Shown here: positions 10,651 to 19,700 of the stretch, in pieces
Layout: every line of letters begins with the position of its first letter
Numbering within the stretch: position 1 is the stretch's first letter
Origin: Seminavis robusta
Taxonomy: Eukaryota > Bacillariophyta > Bacillariophyceae > Naviculales > Naviculaceae
Reading direction: 5' to 3'
Assembly (NCBI GenBank): GCA_903772945.1
Contig: CAICTM010001547.1
Coordinates: forward strand, 1 to 27,130
DNA: 27,130 nucleotides
The notes under the pieces: generated by a model
Seen by the model: only the letters and a program-made list of their open reading frames with translations
Told to the model about the DNA's origin: nothing
The model's database searches: none
Translations under genes and position numbers: made by a program

Positions 10651-10734
10651 CGGAAAAGCACCAGTAACCACACCACAACACGGAAAAGCACTGGTAAACA
10701 CACCACACACGGAAAAGCACTGGTAACCACACCA
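10651..10734. repeat. Three tandem ~30-bp units (CGGAAAAGCA...)
   Basis: The unit CGGAAAAGCACTGGTAA followed by a CACACCACA tail occurs at 10651-10680, 10681-10709 and 10710-10734. The copies differ by a few substitutions (CCAGT versus CTGGT, AACC versus AAAC) and one base in length. The last copy is truncated. It does not encode a recognisable product. Confidence 0.85.
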
Positions 10735-11243
10735 TACTGGTCACAATGTGGCTTCATCATCTATACCGGTATAAAGCCCCAACCTCAGCAAGTGTCTACC
10801 GGTATGATGAACGCCACGAGAAGGCTAGCATATCTAGCTAGCTTCTAATCAGAAGCTACTGAAGGCATAGGATAGCCCATGGCCAGGGCATACTAATGGC
10901 ATGTTTCAAGGTCCACAACAGTCCACAAATAGACGACAGGGTCTCCTCCAGCTCCAACCAAACCATGCGATATTGAAGCTACCAGGGCAGAGAGGAGCAT
11001 CGGTTTTGTCCCTGTAGATGTTGCGGTCCTCTGGCAATTACCCAGGTCGGTCAAGCTCAGGCCTAAGGCAATGATGCAGCCAGTTAGTTGTGATGAATCC
11101 TCAGCCCTACAGTTAACTTATTAATTACACTTTCCCCGAAGGGATTATGTTCTATGGTTAGATTTGGAAACGGTATATGCAGGCCTCGTGCTAGGGCTTG
11201 CCTTTAACCGTTTGTGGGTATAGAAAAGGATAAATGGAGATGC

Positions 11244-11314
11244 ATCTTGACATGGAATTGTTTGTGTTGTTTCTCTACGATCTTGACATGGAATTGTTTG
11301 TGTTGTTTCTCTAC
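11244..11314. repeat. Two tandem copies of a 36-bp unit
   Basis: ATCTTGACATGGAATTGTTT and the next 15 bases at 11244-11278 recur exactly at 11280-11314, giving a 36-bp period. The identity of the 35-bp match suggests a recent slippage duplication. Because the period is a multiple of three, short reading frames cross it intact, but none looks like a gene. Confidence 0.9.
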
Positions 11315-11922
11315 ATGTGCTACAACTGGAATAGCTCGTTTCAGTAACTGTGGTTGACATGGATCAGCCATGGATAGGAAACATGAGCTAGAGCTTGCTA
11401 CCACATGATGTTGACTGTGTTTTGCCAGCCCACCAAAACAAAATAAGACAGGCGGAGCGAAAAGATGACCCTACTATGGGCCACGATACCGTTGTATGTA
11501 CAACAGCTGACCCCTGCCATGGAATCACCCTCAACCAGCACTTCAAAGGCAAATAAATCAAAAATCGACAACTAGATCTCTGAGTTTGCTTGTCTGGCTG
11601 GCTGTTGTTGATGAAAAGGCCTCTGTTGTTGCTGCTCTTCCGTTTTGCCGGTTTGGCTGCTTGCGAGAAATGCATGGCATATTACGCCATTCGTTCCTGC
11701 AGATCCTAACTTCCATAGATTCCATACGCGGTACACGGGCCCAGACCCATAATCAGCCAATTCTGGCTCTAGCTCTAGTAGCTAGCTAGTAGACTAGCTA
11801 GTACCAGGTAGTAGATCGAAAAGGCTCAAAGCTTGGTTCAGCACCTCGAGGTAAAAATCCCATTTGATTGAAAAGGAGTAAAATTGACAGTTTCAGAACT
11901 GGCATTATGGCTTTCCAAGGAG

Positions 11923-12254
11923 AATCGTCTGATAATCGTCTGAAAGAAACTATCCATTGCTTCAGACGATTTTAGATATGTGTCAGACACTTGTCAGACA
12001 ATCGCTAAATCCTACTTCAGACGATCGCTAAATCCTTAAGACGATCGCTGGTTCTCTTAGTCATAAATGGTACTGAGCACTCATAGTGCAGTCATCTGTC
12101 TGACATAATCGTCTGAAGCATTGAAATCGTCTGAAGGCTTTTAGCGATTGTCTGACAAGGCTTCAGACGATTTCAAAGCTTCAGACGATTGTAAGACAAT
12201 CGCTAAAAGCCATCAGACGATTATTGTAATCGTCTTATGACTGTCTGATATGAC
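11923..12254. repeat. ~330-bp block built of TCAGACGAT / ATCGTCTGA words; nested inverted repeats
   Basis: The word ATCGTCTGA or its complement TCAGACGAT occurs about ten times: near 11924, 11935, 11962, 12017, 12108, 12126, 12163, 12181 and 12213, plus near-matches such as TAAGACGAT (12037) and ATCGTCTTA (12229). A second word, GACAATCGCTAAA, alternates with it. Together they make nested stems. GGCTTTTAGCGATTGTCT (about 12136-12153) pairs with AGACAATCGCTAAAAGCC (12194-12211), and inside that TTGAAATCGTCTGAAG (12121-12136) pairs with CTTCAGACGATTTCAA (12161-12176). The ends are also complementary: ATAATCGTCTGA (11932-11943) and TCAGACGATTAT (12213-12224). No ORF covers it. It resembles a MITE or foldback element more than a functional RNA. 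Confidence 0.75.
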
Positions 12255-12660
12255 TTAAGACTCATGAAATGGAAATCTCCAAAACTATGTTTTTACATAA
12301 ATAAAGCACCAATTGGAGGCCTTTACCTGGAGGTGCAGAACATCAGAACCGGGCGAAAGAAAGCTGAAGCCAGTTGAGCTATTAGTCACGATTGTCAGCA
12401 ATGATTGAAGATTCATTCCCGAGTCGAGTCCATGACGAGTCGTGACAGCCAGGTCCAAGAAGTCCTTCTTGTCGGTCAATCACAACTCCACCCCCTTCAA
12501 GATTTTGCTCGTGCCATCGCTTCCTTTTGCTTCATGCAAATAATGGCAGCTTGAATCGAATCGAATCATTGCGAAGCTTGCAACTGGGAACTGCTTTGCA
12601 GGTTTCAGAGGGAGTTTCACAAGTTGCAAGTCCAGAGGAAGCACATAGAACAACAACAAC
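12255..12660. other. 5' flank of the PAP2 gene
   Basis: This is promoter and 5' UTR for the plus-strand PAP2 gene. It includes a TCGAATCGAATC run at about 12556-12567 and an ACAACAACAAC leader directly before the start codon. On the minus strand a short exon-like frame (12327-12569) interrupted by one TGA is discussed as a finding. No canonical TATA box was identified. Confidence 0.4.
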
Positions 12661-14030
12661 ATGACCAGAGAGACAGAGCACTTGGACTTCTTGTTGCCAT
12701 CGCAAACAGCAGCATCACCGTCCAATGATGGAATACCGGTAGGCAGAAAAGCCATGGCGGCCACTTCACAACAACTCTCCGCACAGCGTACCTTTGATTC
12801 AGACGATGACCTACTCGTTGACCACGACGTTGATGTTGTCGAAGAAAATCCTGCCGCCGTTATAAATACACCCAGCACCATCCTTCAATCCTCTCCTGCA
12901 TGGGATTGTAGAGCCGTGCACTGGCCTCCTCGTTCTTGGAAGTCGTTGGCTGTTCAAGGACGTGCCTATGCAGATTCTTTGAATCTCATATTTGAAGTTT
13001 CATGCCTTGGAGTATTCGTGCTCGTTTGCTACATTCTCCCAAGTGAGTTTGGCAGTGTTTTGTAATAGTTCTTGTTTTCTCTTTTTGCCATCGAAAATCT
13101 CACTTTGTAATTCATTGACTGTTTGACGGAATATCCAATATTTATCCAGACATTCTGATTCCATCGCACCAACGACCAATACCAATCCAGACTATAGGAG
13201 ACGGTGAGGCCTTAATTGATCTAACTTTTGACAATGAGTACCACCAGAATGAGACAGTGCCAGGTTCATTACTAGCCATCTTGTGCGTCGGGATTCCATT
13301 TGTACTATTTGCTTTGATGGGTACTTTCTTGGGACCTCGGGGAGATGCTCATGCTGCCCTGTGCAGCTATCTCTTGGCAATGGCTCTGAAGATCTTTGCG
13401 GTGGCCTGTATAAAGAACTATGCTGGATACCTTCGACCCAACTTCTACAACATGTGCCAATTCAACTCCAAGACTTTGGTGTGTGACGACGAAACGACAT
13501 CTGCGCGGGAATCCTTTCCATCTGGGCATGCGGCGACGGCTTTATCTTCCATGACATTGGTTGCACTGTTCTTCCTGGGAAAAGTACGCGGTGGGACACG
13601 GCAGCGGGGTGTCATGTTGGTGAATGATGACCCTTGGAGCATCATATGGACGCCGTCCTTGGTGTCAAAGCTTCTGGCAGTGCTGGCAGTCTCGCCCATT
13701 ATGTTTGGGATGCTTATTGCGGCATCACGTGTACGTGATGGTTGGCACCATCCAGCCGATGTGGTGTGCGGAGGAGTTGTAGGGGTTGGATGTGCTCTGT
13801 TTGCCCACAGCTTGTGGTAAGTTCTGAAGCTACTAGTACGTGAAAAAAGTCAAGCGTCCGTTTTGGATGCTCTCTTACAATGTGATTCACCTTGATTGGT
13901 CCTCCTCACTGTCATAATCAGGTATCCATCAGTATACAGCCCATATGCGGGAATTCCTCTATCGACGGTTCAGCAGATTCTGGAGACGCGAAAGCAACTC
14001 GCGAGGGCAAACAATGATCCATACCGGTAG
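12661..14030 (+). CDS. PAP2-family lipid phosphate phosphatase, three exons, 385 aa
   Basis: Exons are 12661-13042, 13150-13816 and 13922-14030. The introns, 107 and 105 nt, start GTGAGT and GTAAGT and end CAG; the reading frame closes exactly at TAG 14028-14030. The enzyme family hydrolyses phosphatidate, lysophosphatidate or diacylglycerol pyrophosphate at membranes. All three PAP2 signature motifs are intact: KX6RP as KNYAGYLRP (216-224), PSGH (251-254) inside ESFPSGHAAT, and SRX5HX3D as SRVRDGWHHPAD (320-331), with H254 and H327 the expected catalytic histidines. Hydrophobic segments lie around 112-127 (SCLGVFVLVCYIL), 160-185, 198-215, 255-270, 300-318 and 332-345, giving the usual six-span layout. 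The N-terminal ~90 residues are polar and acidic (DSDDDLLVDHDVD) and probably cytosolic. The exon-3 tail is short and basic. Exact substrate is not predictable. Confidence 0.92.
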
Positions 14031-14400
14031 CACTAGCTAGAGTCGAATCGTTTCGGCAAGCAATGTTCTATTCTGTAAGACCATACAATAACTACATAAA
14101 TCACCGTTCTCGTGGCACTAGGACACTCTTCTGGGTTACCGTATACGATGCATTCTTTGATTGCCAGCCAATAGCTAGATGGGTACCCTACGGTAGAGGC
14201 AGGGGTCAGGGTGTGAAGGATAGATCAATCGTGGAACTGCCAGAAGCAAAGCGGTTCGCTTTCTTTGGTCGTGATTGGGGCCTGAGGCGAAGCGAGATGC
14301 CTTTGATCGACTGATTCGATTCGATTCACTCTGGAGCCTGATGAGTGCAATGAAGCAACGGCGGACGTGTATCCAAGTAGCTAGCTAGGCAACTTGGCGG
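14031..14400 (+). other. 3' flank of the PAP2 gene
   Basis: No convincing gene is present. It contains a GATTCGATTCGATTC run (about 14313-14327) and a CTAGCTAGG cluster just before the duplicated VTC fragment. The 83-codon plus-strand frame at 14063-14314 has no recognisable features. Confidence 0.4.
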
Positions 14401-14640
14401 ATGGAGTTTGGTTTCCTACCGTGCCATCTTGCCTTCGTTCTTGCCATGGTTACCAAATGGGATTTCTGCTTGCATCCTTTGAACCTGAATCAAGTTTGGT
14501 TGGTGTTACTGCAGGCGATCTCGGGTGACGTGGCCACTGACTGCGGGGTTTCTTTGAACTCGCCACTTGATACTTCAGGAGCTCACATAAAATGCTCAAC
14601 ACTGGGCTTCTGTCTCTTACTTGGGGGATGGAATGATACA
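14401..14640 (-). pseudogene. Decayed partial duplicate of the 3' end of the VTC-like gene
   Basis: Read on the plus strand, this stretch lines up with about 14800-15050 inside the neighbouring VTC-like gene. TTGCATCCTTTGAACCTGAA (14472-14491) corresponds to TTGCATCCTTTGCACCAGAA (14872-14891). GGTTACCAAATGGGATTTC corresponds to AGTCACCAAACTGGATTTC, CTTTGAACTCGCCACT to CTTTGAACTCCACCACT, GATACTTCAGGAGCTC to GATACTTCATGAGCTC, and AAAATGCTC is shared. Order and spacing are conserved with small indels, so the frame is destroyed. The copy covers roughly residues 425-510 of the VTC-like protein. It lies directly downstream of the intact gene, in the same orientation. Confidence 0.8.
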
Positions 14641-14684
14641 TGAGTGCTTGAGTTTAGATGAGTGATTTCTATAGTACACGGTAC

Positions 14685-14704
14685 AATCTAATCTAATCTA
14701 ATCT
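14685..14704. repeat. Pentanucleotide microsatellite (AATCT)4
   Basis: Four perfect AATCT units sit between the VTC duplicate and the 3' end of the intact VTC-like gene. Confidence 0.9.
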
Positions 14705-14723
14705 ACTGCTGCATGCTGTTGTT

Positions 14724-16313
14724 TCACAGCCCGTACTTTGCTTTGCCCGAGAAGTCAATCTGGATCATCTCGTTCTTGATGCGGTTGGTGTGGTGCTCTT
14801 CCATTAGTCGTCTCCGGAAATTACCGTACTTTCCAACGTTATCATCATAGTCACCAAACTGGATTTCGGATTGCATCCTTTGCACCAGAACCTGGATTAA
14901 GATCTCGTGAGTGCAGCTGCGGTCCTTCTTGGGCAAAGTAGCCACCGCTAGGGGCTCTTTGAACTCCACCACTCTGGAATCTGATGGATACTTCATGAGC
15001 TCGGTTTGGTTGCTAACGTCAAAATGCTCCGCAATGGGCATGCGGTCTGCTCCGGCGATGGGCAACAATGGGTAGTGCGCCCTCACGTTGCGGTCGACAG
15101 TGAACTGGTATTCAATGTCGTGTAGCTCATGGTTGATGTTGTTGTCAGCAGCCTCCTTCGTGGGACGAAACATCAACCCCTCTTTCTTTAGGGCTTTGTA
15201 CTCTTCTTCATGTCCGTCAGTGCTGGACTCTGATGCTGCATGTGTACTGCTGCTTTCCATCTTGTCATTTGATGTTCGTTTCTTGTTCCAATGAAGGATA
15301 GATGATAGTTTTGGGAGCTTCGTTGCCCGCCTCTTGGAGCTTCGGACCTCCGAGAGGTTCCTCTTCTTGTTTGGCTTGGTGAAGACTGGGATTGGATAGT
15401 CTTGTTCGATGAACTTGAAAGCGGATCGTTCATAGGAGACAACGAGGGAAGGACGGATGAAGGATGGCTTTCGTTTGGCAAGCTTTCCCATCACTGCAAA
15501 CATGGTGTCGATCACATCAGCTTGGTCGGCCGTGTCTTCGTCCTTGATTGCTTCCTTGATGACCTCCAGGGACTGCAAGAAGTTAGGTTCGGTGGATTCA
15601 AGGTTCACAAGCTGAGCTATCAAAGAGTCGGGCACCAATACTCGATACTTGTCCACACTGTTCTCTTCAAAAGCACGAGGGGACTTGACCTTCAGCTCCA
15701 AAAATCCCTTGTTCTTGGTGGCACCTTCGCGTTGCACATCAACGATGGACCCATCCTCTTTCCGAATGTAGCTGAGGTAGTATCGAATGCGCATTCGGAT
15801 CTTTGTTTTGACTTGGTGGTTGTAGAATACGGCCGAGGTTCCGTAGTACGTGAGAGTGGCTTTTGTACGTCCCTCGCCGACTCCTCCCTTTTCTCGACTG
15901 ACGAGCTGAATTCCCTGATCTTGGAGCTTCTGTTGCACTTGTGTCCATGTGTCTTGAGGAATCACTGACTTGCGCTCCCTACGCTTGCCAGTGATATCGT
16001 TTGTCTTCTTCTGTTTTGTCTGGGTTGCCGCTTGTAGCGCTTGGACAAAGCCCAGACCAACCCTGGATTCGGCAATGATAAGCTTTCCCATATCTCCTGG
16101 GTTGGTTTGCGCTTTGGTATTTCGTACATACCAAGTGCAGCTCGCACTGTCACCGTCATTATTTGGTGTCCTGTTGGTCTCGCCGTTGTCTTCCACTGCA
16201 GGGAGACTTTGCTGCTGCTGTTGGTCGACTTTGTTGTCGGTGAGGTCAATCAGCGCTTCATCATGAAAATCGTCACGGACAAGACGTGGAGCTTCGATTT
16301 GCTTGGGGATCAT
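14724..16313 (-). CDS. VTC-domain (polyphosphate polymerase-like) protein without SPX, 529 aa
   Basis: This is a single-exon gene with its ATG at 16311-16313. After a ~110-residue polar start, residues about 115-500 follow the order of the VTC triphosphate-tunnel fold. TLTYYGTS is followed by KIRMRIRYY (171-179, alternating basic residues of a tunnel strand). GFLELKVK (203-210) supplies an E-x-K strand. IRPSLVVSYERSAF (286-299) matches the family's RP-x3-SY-x-R-x-AF. FTVDRNVRAHY (404-414) matches the R-x-T-x-D strand, VVEFKEP (448-454) the conserved E-x-K, and VGKYGNFRR (493-501) the C-terminal K-F/Y element. In yeast VTC4 this fold makes polyphosphate from ATP. A Lys/Ser-rich insert (about 310-385) separates the halves. 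There is no SPX domain and no clear membrane segment, so a soluble enzyme or regulatory homologue is possible. The family call comes from motif pattern only. It is divergent from the 1250-aa gene. Confidence 0.7.
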   Translation of the reverse strand: MIPKQIEAPRLVRDDFHDEALIDLTDNKVDQQQQQSLPAVEDNGETNRTPNNDGDSASCTWYVRNTKAQTNPGDMGKLIIAESRVGLGFVQALQAATQTKQKKTNDITGKRRERKSVIPQDTWTQVQQKLQDQGIQLVSREKGGVGEGRTKATLTYYGTSAVFYNHQVKTKIRMRIRYYLSYIRKEDGSIVDVQREGATKNKGFLELKVKSPRAFEENSVDKYRVLVPDSLIAQLVNLESTEPNFLQSLEVIKEAIKDEDTADQADVIDTMFAVMGKLAKRKPSFIRPSLVVSYERSAFKFIEQDYPIPVFTKPNKKRNLSEVRSSKRRATKLPKLSSILHWNKKRTSNDKMESSSTHAASESSTDGHEEEYKALKKEGLMFRPTKEAADNNINHELHDIEYQFTVDRNVRAHYPLLPIAGADRMPIAEHFDVSNQTELMKYPSDSRVVEFKEPLAVATLPKKDRSCTHEILIQVLVQRMQSEIQFGDYDDNVGKYGNFRRRLMEEHHTNRIKNEMIQIDFSGKAKYGL

Positions 16314-16760
16314 ATTGAATTGTTGTTGTTGGTTCTAGTTGTGTTTGCAGTTTATGAGCACAGCAATCGATCCTTAGCTTCACGAATTGAGATGGGCGAA
16401 GCATTCCCTATCACCGCCCGGCGGTGGCTGTTTGAGAGTGGAAGAGCTGAGAAGACTTCGTCGCTCTGAGCGGTGAACAGGAGAGAAGCTGTCTGCTCAA
16501 GGCGCTTCTCGTCTTGTCCGGACAGACAGCCACCTGGCTAACCACGAATTGACATCCACTCCCGAGCGAACTGAAGCCATCCAACCACGAATGGTTCTTC
16601 CCAATGAACAGCTGCGAAGTTCCTCCGTGGTCGCAACAACTCCACTGGAGAGGGCATGACACCCTCTTGCGACGCTCTCACAAAATCAAAAGAAACGAAC
16701 CAACAAAAAGGCAACAATAGGCTTTCGCCCTTCACATCAACCCCATAGTTAGACAACAGA
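16314..16760. promoter_or_regulatory. Candidate bidirectional promoter between two divergent genes
   Basis: The two start codons face away from each other across 447 bp, which must contain both 5' UTRs and promoters. The stretch has no convincing coding frame. I did not identify a TATA box or a recognisable factor site. ATTGG/CCAAT words occur (for example CCCAATGAAC near 16600). Confidence 0.5.
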
Positions 16761-19700
16761 ATGGGACTACTCAACACCAATAGAACCGACAGTGACCCAA
16801 CACTTGTTGAAAGTGTTACGAGTCAGTTGATAGACGACAAGTTCTGCAAAAATGGGGAGTTTCACGCAGCGACGGCAAAAAAGTTTGTGGAAGAGCTCCG
16901 AGAAAGACGAGACACTTTGCAGCAACAAGTGCATGATACTCGATACAGCGAGCGAATTTTGAGAGATGTTAATACACACCGGTCTGCATCCAAAAACGCA
17001 CACAAAAAGAGCACCTTTGGGGGCAGTCCGGTGCTCTTGGGCCTGGACAAAGTGATCATTCCTTTGGCTGACCAGATTGCTCAAATGATCGCTGATGGTG
17101 CCGACAAAGAAACTATACAGTCTGTGGCAGAAGAGTTCGTCAGGGTATATTCACCTTATGAAACTCCGGTAAGTAGATACTATATGTGCAATGCGTCAAC
17201 TTACCAAGAGGACAAATGCAACGTGTCGTCTGCTTACCCTGCCGACTTCAAACTCTCGTTGAACGTTGCACTATACTGTAGAATCTTGTTGTAACAGCAT
17301 GGAACAATAACAATCAGGTTTGGGCTGCCGCATTGAAAATAATAACGCCGTGGACCACAAGAAAGGACGACACAAAGAAGGATACTTTGGAATCGGTTAA
17401 CTTGGATGTAGAAGAGCCCGATCATGTTCAAGAAGTCTCCAAGATTCTCGGCCGGGACATTGCCAGCGGCTATCGTTTGACCAAGGAAGATACCGAGGCC
17501 CTCAAAGAGGGAGACTTTGATCTCTCGCGTCTCAATCCTGGCTCGACGGCCTTTTGGAGTCGACCCAATTCCGAAGGGCTAGCAATGGCGGACGAGAAGG
17601 TATCTGCTGAGTATCCAAGGTCGGACGAAAAAGTGACTTACTTGTCCCGTAAGTGTCCAACCAACGACAAGGCCACGATGATGGCACCACACCGCTCACT
17701 ATCGCTTCTTCCTGCTTCTTCAGCTCGCTATCGCAGTAAGTTCTCGACAAAGATGACTGGCTACGTCATGCGCAATGGAGAGAAGCACCGGTTCAAGATC
17801 AAGCTTGGTGCAGAGGTTCACTCCGAGATCATTGTGATCCGACTCCGTCAGTACATGGGGTTCCATCAAGATCAGATGCGACACTATCCACAACTGAAGA
17901 TGTACCTCGGTGACAAGTCGTATGCCCAATGGGAACGGGATCTTCAGTTGAAGTATGGAACAGAGCAGCTGCGACGACACATCTTGCAAAGAGGACAAGA
18001 CGAGGAAACCGGCGAAGCGTGGGTTGTGTTTCGGGATGTGGCGATTGAAGCTCGGCCAAAGACGCAGATCCGCGTATCCGCTGTGGACTACGGAGCGTAC
18101 GATGGGTCCAGAAGCAGAGAAGTACGGGCGTCAGCCCTGATCTATGCCTTCACAGCTCAAGGGGACCATTCCACCAAGAATAGCAGGGAGGTACTGGTCC
18201 AGGATGAAGATGGCGAATACCAAGTGGAGCACAGAGTCCACGACGTGGGACTAGCCCTTGGAAGAGCTCCTGTAGTGTTGCAGGATTCTCGAGACGTGCT
18301 GAATTTCCCCCTATCGAAGAACAAACCAGAAGAATATGACCGCAACTATGTTTGGGCGGACAAGGAAGGGAACAAAGTGAGCTTCATTTGGAACGATTTC
18401 TGGCATCACTTACGGGACCATTCTGGAGCGACGTTTTCTGACTTCAAATGGAGCGCCCGACTCATCGGTTCTCTCACAACAGATGAGATCAGGGAAGCAG
18501 TTGTTTCCGGAGGAATACCAACAGACCTTGTCGAATCTTACGTCTACCACATTTCCAACATGCGCAATAGAGCTGTTCGGGCATTCGCTCTCGAACAAGG
18601 TGAAGGAAGTGTTCCAGGACGCGGACCCATACAGCTCACGGTACCTGAACCGCCTACTGACTTGGTTAGGTCTGATGGGTATGAGGTGATCAAGAAGGGA
18701 AAGATCGTTGGCAACTACTATCCTGGAAGCACAGTCTTGCCACTGTTACAGGAAACCTGGTTCACCAGGATAAACGGGTTATTTCAGGGCCAATCAATTG
18801 GTCGTGATATTGGTGCTCATTATGTCGAGGCATCCTTCGCTCCATTGGTACGGCTGGATACTCATGTTGGCAGGACGCTGTGGGAAAGGGAAGTACCATG
18901 GACAATGACCACTTTTTCCGTTGGCATTGGGTTGAATGCGACAGGTAAGTTGAGAATGCTGTGTCCCACTATACGAGCATCGTGGCAGAAGGCCGCTCAC
19001 GTATCGCTTTTCAGTTGCCAGGATTGTCAAACCCAACAGGCTCTACGTTGGTGCCGAGGGTCGCTCCAGGGCATACGTTGTACACGACACGCTCTCGTTC
19101 TCTGTGGGTGTTGGGTTCCCAGCAGTGAGTTCTGCTCTGGCCAAGCTTGGTCCAGAGTTCTCTGTGACTGCCGAGCTGTATCGCCGACGATTTCAGCATG
19201 TGCATTTTGCAGAGTCTGTCTCAGCTGGGTATCGAAGCCCCGTGCAGGTTCACAAGATCACCAGACTTGGCAACATTGAAAGCCTGGCCGTGGCAGTCCT
19301 TACTCCAGGAGATGTCCTTCGAGAGTTCCAGGCAATTGGTGCCACTTCCGCAGTTCATTTAGGTTTTGGGCTTGGCAACTATATTGGGTCCGTCGGAAGC
19401 TCGCTTTCTTTTGAAGGAGGGCAGACCAATTGGCAAACCGTCACTTACACAAAGGACCAGCTTGGCTCCTTGCATCTACTGCTGGAGAACGATTCCGAGA
19501 GGACGTTTGGTGCCGGGACGGAGCAGTTCAATGTGACTGCAAACTCGGTTGTGAACGCGGCGGCGTTTGCCTTGGGTGCCCACAGCAACCGCATCAACTA
19601 CAAAGTGTGGAACATTGAAGTGGCGCCCAAAGAGTACGACTTGGAGCAAGCGACGGACGGAATCAAAAGAAGCGGGTCTCAAGCCGAAGAATTGGTGGCT

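Larger units (their letters stand above)
9459..11922. other. Non-coding stretch with short tandem repeats
   Basis: The first ~200 bases should contain the DUF6824 5' UTR and promoter; a palindrome-rich patch CGGACGGCCGGACGGTACCGG lies near 9702-9722. The short ORFs seen here lack coding character or homology I can recognise. Two tandem repeats are described separately (10651-10734 and 11244-11314). A dense CTAG cluster lies at about 11768-11805. Confidence 0.5.

Noticed and set aside
10449..10667. 72-codon plus-strand frame running into a tandem repeat
   Set aside because: Its end is created by the CGGAAAAGCA repeat, and it shows no coding character.
11923..12254. CRISPR-like array from the repeated TCAGACGAT word
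   Set aside because: The repeats are only 9-13 bp, occur on both strands and have irregular spacing. The setting is a eukaryotic genome with introns.
12480..12881. Minus-strand 133-codon open frame over the PAP2 start
   Set aside because: Its upper part is antisense to PAP2 exon 1 and is serine-rich by composition. Only the lower part is kept, as a weak finding.
15402..15968. Plus-strand 188-codon open frame
   Set aside because: It is a shadow of the VTC-like gene, which carries the recognisable motifs on the other strand.
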